Shown here piece by piece: positions 5,954 to 7,390 of a stretch of DNA of 7,390 nt; the first letter of the stretch is position 1; each line of letters starts with the position of its first letter. The notes under the pieces are model-generated. The model had not been told where the DNA came from and ran no database searches. It worked only from the letters and a program-made list of their open reading frames with translations. Both the position numbers and the translations under genes were made by a program. Location: assembly GCA_905371275.1 (NCBI GenBank), contig CAJPLH010000095.1:1-7390 (forward strand), read 5' to 3'. This DNA comes from Prevotellaceae bacterium (GTDB lineage Bacteria; Bacteroidota; Bacteroidia; Bacteroidales; Bacteroidaceae).

Positions 5954-6610
5954 ATGCCACTATCTCATATTGCATTAAGCCTATATGCTGCTGGAGCATT
6001 GGCAAACACCATGCCCACTGACGGCAAGTTTGAACTAGTAAAACTGCCATACGAAACTTCTGCGCTTGAACCCGTTATTGGTGCTAAGACCATCGAAATT
6101 CACCATAGCAAACACCTCAACACATATGTGACTAATCTCAACAAACTGCTTCCTGGAAGTGGCTTTGAGGGTAAGTCTTTGGAGGAAATCGTTGAAAAGT
6201 CTGAAGGAGGTATTTTCAACAATGCTGGACAGCTCCTCAATCACAATCTTTATTTCACTCAATTCGCAGCTCCCCAAGAAAATCGTAAGCCTGTTGGCAC
6301 ACTTGGCGTTGCCATTGATTCTCAATATGGTTCTTTTGAAGCCTTCAAACAAGAGTTTGAACAAAAGGGTGCTACACTCTTTGGTTCTGGTTGGGTTTGG
6401 TTGTCAACTGACAAAGAAGGAAAGTTGGTGATTTCACAAGAAGTAAATGGTAGTAATCCAGTTCGTCAAGGTTTGAAACCACTTATGGGCATCGACGTTT
6501 GGGAACACGCTTACTATCTTGACTATCAAAACAGACGTGCTGACCACTTAGCTGCAATTTGGCAGATTTTGGATTGGAATGTCATTGAAGCACGCTACGT
6601 TTCAAAGTAA
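5954..6610 (+). CDS. sodB: Superoxide dismutase, Fe/Mn family (probably cambialistic)
   Basis: The product converts superoxide to oxygen and hydrogen peroxide. All four metal ligands are present: His50 (IEIHHSKH), His97 (LLNHNLYF), Asp181 and His185 (IDVWEHAYYLDY). Gln93 in FNNAGQLLNH holds the position of Fe-type Gln69, and Gly179 just before IDVWEH corresponds to Gly155 of the P. gingivalis enzyme, where these positions influence its ability to use either Fe or Mn. The same metal flexibility is therefore inferred here. At 218 residues it is about 25 longer than usual, because of an N-terminal extension (MPLSHIALSLYAAGALANT) that is hydrophobic and resembles a weak signal peptide. An internal ATG at 6011 would give a conventional cytosolic enzyme. 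I kept 5954 because the sequence before it is A/T-rich like other Bacteroidetes starts, and lies 57 nt from the predicted transcript start. It is monocistronic, with its own promoter and terminator, and flanked by direct repeats. Confidence 0.95.
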   Translation: MPLSHIALSLYAAGALANTMPTDGKFELVKLPYETSALEPVIGAKTIEIHHSKHLNTYVTNLNKLLPGSGFEGKSLEEIVEKSEGGIFNNAGQLLNHNLYFTQFAAPQENRKPVGTLGVAIDSQYGSFEAFKQEFEQKGATLFGSGWVWLSTDKEGKLVISQEVNGSNPVRQGLKPLMGIDVWEHAYYLDYQNRRADHLAAIWQILDWNVIEARYVSK

Positions 6611-6647
6611 ATCATCGTAGACAAGAGCCTTTTCACATTTTACATCT

Positions 6648-6686
6648 CATCCGCAGGAATTCTAAAATTCCTGCGGATGTTTTTTG
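6648..6686 (+). terminator. Strong intrinsic terminator of sod
   Basis: A perfect 14-bp stem, CATCCGCAGGAATT (6648-6661) with AATTCCTGCGGATG (6666-6679), closes a CTAA loop and is followed by TTTTTTG. It lies 37 bp after the sod stop codon. The left flank has no matching A-run, so it acts mainly on plus-strand transcripts. Confidence 0.9.
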
Positions 6687-6890
6687 TTTAAACCCCAATC
6701 GGGCATTAGATTCTGAACAGATTTCATTGAATTGTTGAGCAGATGGTTGGTTGTGAGTTCGAAGGCGTAGCGGGCTACGTCGAGAACGAACAAGAAACAA
6801 GATGCCAACAAGAAAATGAAAGATGGCAGGAAGTTATATTCTCTATAACGAATTGCACTATAACGGTCTAATGATCGATTTGGCTTAAAC
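6686..6890. repeat. MITE-like repeat, copy B (205 bp, terminal inverted repeats)
   Basis: This is the second copy of the element at 5465-5663, in the same orientation. Its ends are better preserved inverted repeats. The left end is GTTTAAACC then CCAATCGGGCATTAGA. The reverse complement of the right end is GTTTAAGCC then AAATCGATCATTAGA, about 20 of 25 positions alike with one gap. The central palindrome is longer here (CGTAGC-GG-GCTACG) and is framed by GTTCG/CGAAC, which could pair outside it. There is no coding capacity. The left end abuts the U-tract of the sod terminator. Confidence 0.72.
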
Positions 6891-6902
6891 TAATCTGGTA
6901 TA

Positions 6903-6973
6903 ATCCCAACCTCTCCGCACTTAGAATGCAATTCCCATCTTCTCTTGTCTAAGTGCCAGAGGTTTATTGGGAT
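6903..6973. repeat. Long imperfect inverted repeat (hairpin)
   Basis: The left arm ATCCCAA-CCTCT-CC-GCACTTAGA (6903-6925) pairs with the right arm TCTAAGTGCC-AGAGG-TTTATTGGGAT (6948-6973). Paired blocks are CACTTAGA, CCTCT and ATCCCAA, with a small internal loop and a bulge; the terminal loop is 22 nt. No U-tract follows, so it is not a terminator. The irregular stem resembles recombination sites or structured RNA, but I cannot assign a family. Confidence 0.6.
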
Positions 6974-7217
6974 CATCTTGCAGAGTCCCACAACTGTAAT
7001 TTCTACGAGTATTTAATGGTTTTAAATATGACAAGTCTTTGTAGTGTATATTAAGGAAATGTGCTCTTGAATTGTTAAATTGAAAGGCTGAAAAACGCCT
7101 AACTTTTCTTCGTTCTAGAAAAGAAAACATGAATTTATCGGAGTCCTATTTCTTTCTATTCAGTCTATCAAGCTCTGTTTTCCGAATTTCCCCCTAATTA
7201 TATCCTACTTTCTACAA

Positions 7218-7332
7218 TTTATTTCCGACAAATCCCCGATTTTGTCCGTCGGAAATAAAATTTCGTCGGACGTATTCAAAATCGCGTGGGAAGGAAAATA
7301 AATTCCGTGGGACATAATCCGAAAAATGTCCC
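7218..7332. repeat. Cluster of degenerate palindromic repeats (GTCGGA / GTGGGA modules)
   Basis: TTTATTTCCGAC (7218-7229) and GTCGGAAATAAA (7248-7259) form a perfect 12-bp inverted repeat around an 18-nt loop. The GTCGGA word recurs at once in TTTCGTCGGACG. CGTGGGA then occurs twice about 20 bp apart. The second one begins a hairpin, GGGACAT (7309-7315) with ATGTCCC (7326-7332). The modules alternate with AAATAAA-type spacers. I recall similar low-complexity palindromic stretches between genes in Prevotella and Porphyromonas genomes, but have not verified this. Confidence 0.6.
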
Positions 7333-7340
7333 TTAAAATT

Positions 7341-7385
7341 GCGCGAACAACGTGTTGTTTTATCACAAACAACGGATTGTTTCGC
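7341..7385. repeat. Large imperfect hairpin at window end
   Basis: The arm GCGCGAACAACGTGTTGTTT (7341-7360) pairs with AAACAACGGATTGTTTCGC (7367-7385). There are seven perfect pairs next to the TATCAC loop (GTTGTTT/AAACAAC), a small internal loop, then AACAA/TTGTT and GCG/CGC. There is no U-tract on either side. It may be part of the palindrome cluster to its left or the end of an element that continues beyond the window. Confidence 0.5.
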
Positions 7386-7390
7386 TAAAA

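Larger units (their letters stand above)
6891..7390. other. Gene-poor 500-bp region rich in inverted repeats
   Basis: I see no convincing gene, promoter or RNA gene. A 69-codon open frame on the minus strand (6921-7130) has no recognisable domain and overlaps a hairpin. The region instead contains the long imperfect inverted repeat at 6903-6973, small hairpins near 7085-7100 (AGGC/GCCT) and 7103-7123 (CTTTTCT/AGAAAAG), and the palindrome cluster from 7218 to the window end, each described separately. It may be the edge of a larger intergenic or decayed mobile region continuing to the right. Confidence 0.5.

Noticed and set aside
6903..6973. Integron attC site
   Set aside because: The outer bases do not match the RYYYAAC / GTTRRRY boxes, and no cassette gene or integrase is in view.
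6921..7130. 69-codon minus-strand open frame
   Set aside because: It has no recognisable domain or promoter, its C-terminal part is encoded by one arm of the long hairpin, and its composition looks like random reading of A/T-rich sequence.

Overview
The window looks like a chromosomal stretch from a member of the Bacteroidales, probably Porphyromonas or a close relative. Three promoters fit the Bacteroidetes pattern ((C/T)TTG, exactly 20 bp, TAnnTTTG). Ribosome-binding sites are weak and A/T-rich. PdxJ carries the 'NINK' active-site variant that I associate with Bacteroidetes, and the superoxide dismutase closely resembles the cambialistic P. gingivalis enzyme. The genus is inferred from memory of these sequences, not from a search.

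Left part (1-2437, minus strand): four genes are read leftward in the order pdxJ, a DJ-1/PfpI-family protein, a YfcE-like metallophosphoesterase and a Cof-type HAD phosphatase cut by the window edge. The gaps are only 60-80 bp, so this may be one transcription unit. PdxJ closes the pyridoxine 5'-phosphate ring. The other three are small housekeeping or stress enzymes.

Middle (2438-5262, plus strand): nadK (NAD kinase) is read divergently from pdxJ from a good promoter. It is followed 75 bp later by a full-length ABC exporter (membrane domain fused to ATPase), possibly cotranscribed.

Right part (5263-7390): this part is gene-poor and dominated by non-coding structure. It holds an orphan promoter that leads within about 60 nt into an intrinsic terminator (candidate small RNA or leader). 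It also holds two roughly 200-bp, directly oriented, MITE-like repeats with terminal inverted repeats. These bracket a complete superoxide dismutase gene with its own promoter, a dyad at the transcription start and a strong terminator. The last 500 bp holds a long imperfect hairpin, a cluster of degenerate palindromes built on GTCGGA/GTGGGA motifs, and a final large hairpin, with no convincing gene.

I see no defence system, CRISPR array, RNA gene of a standard family or complete insertion sequence. The parts least explained by known genes are the orphan promoter/terminator transcript and the repeat elements around sod.
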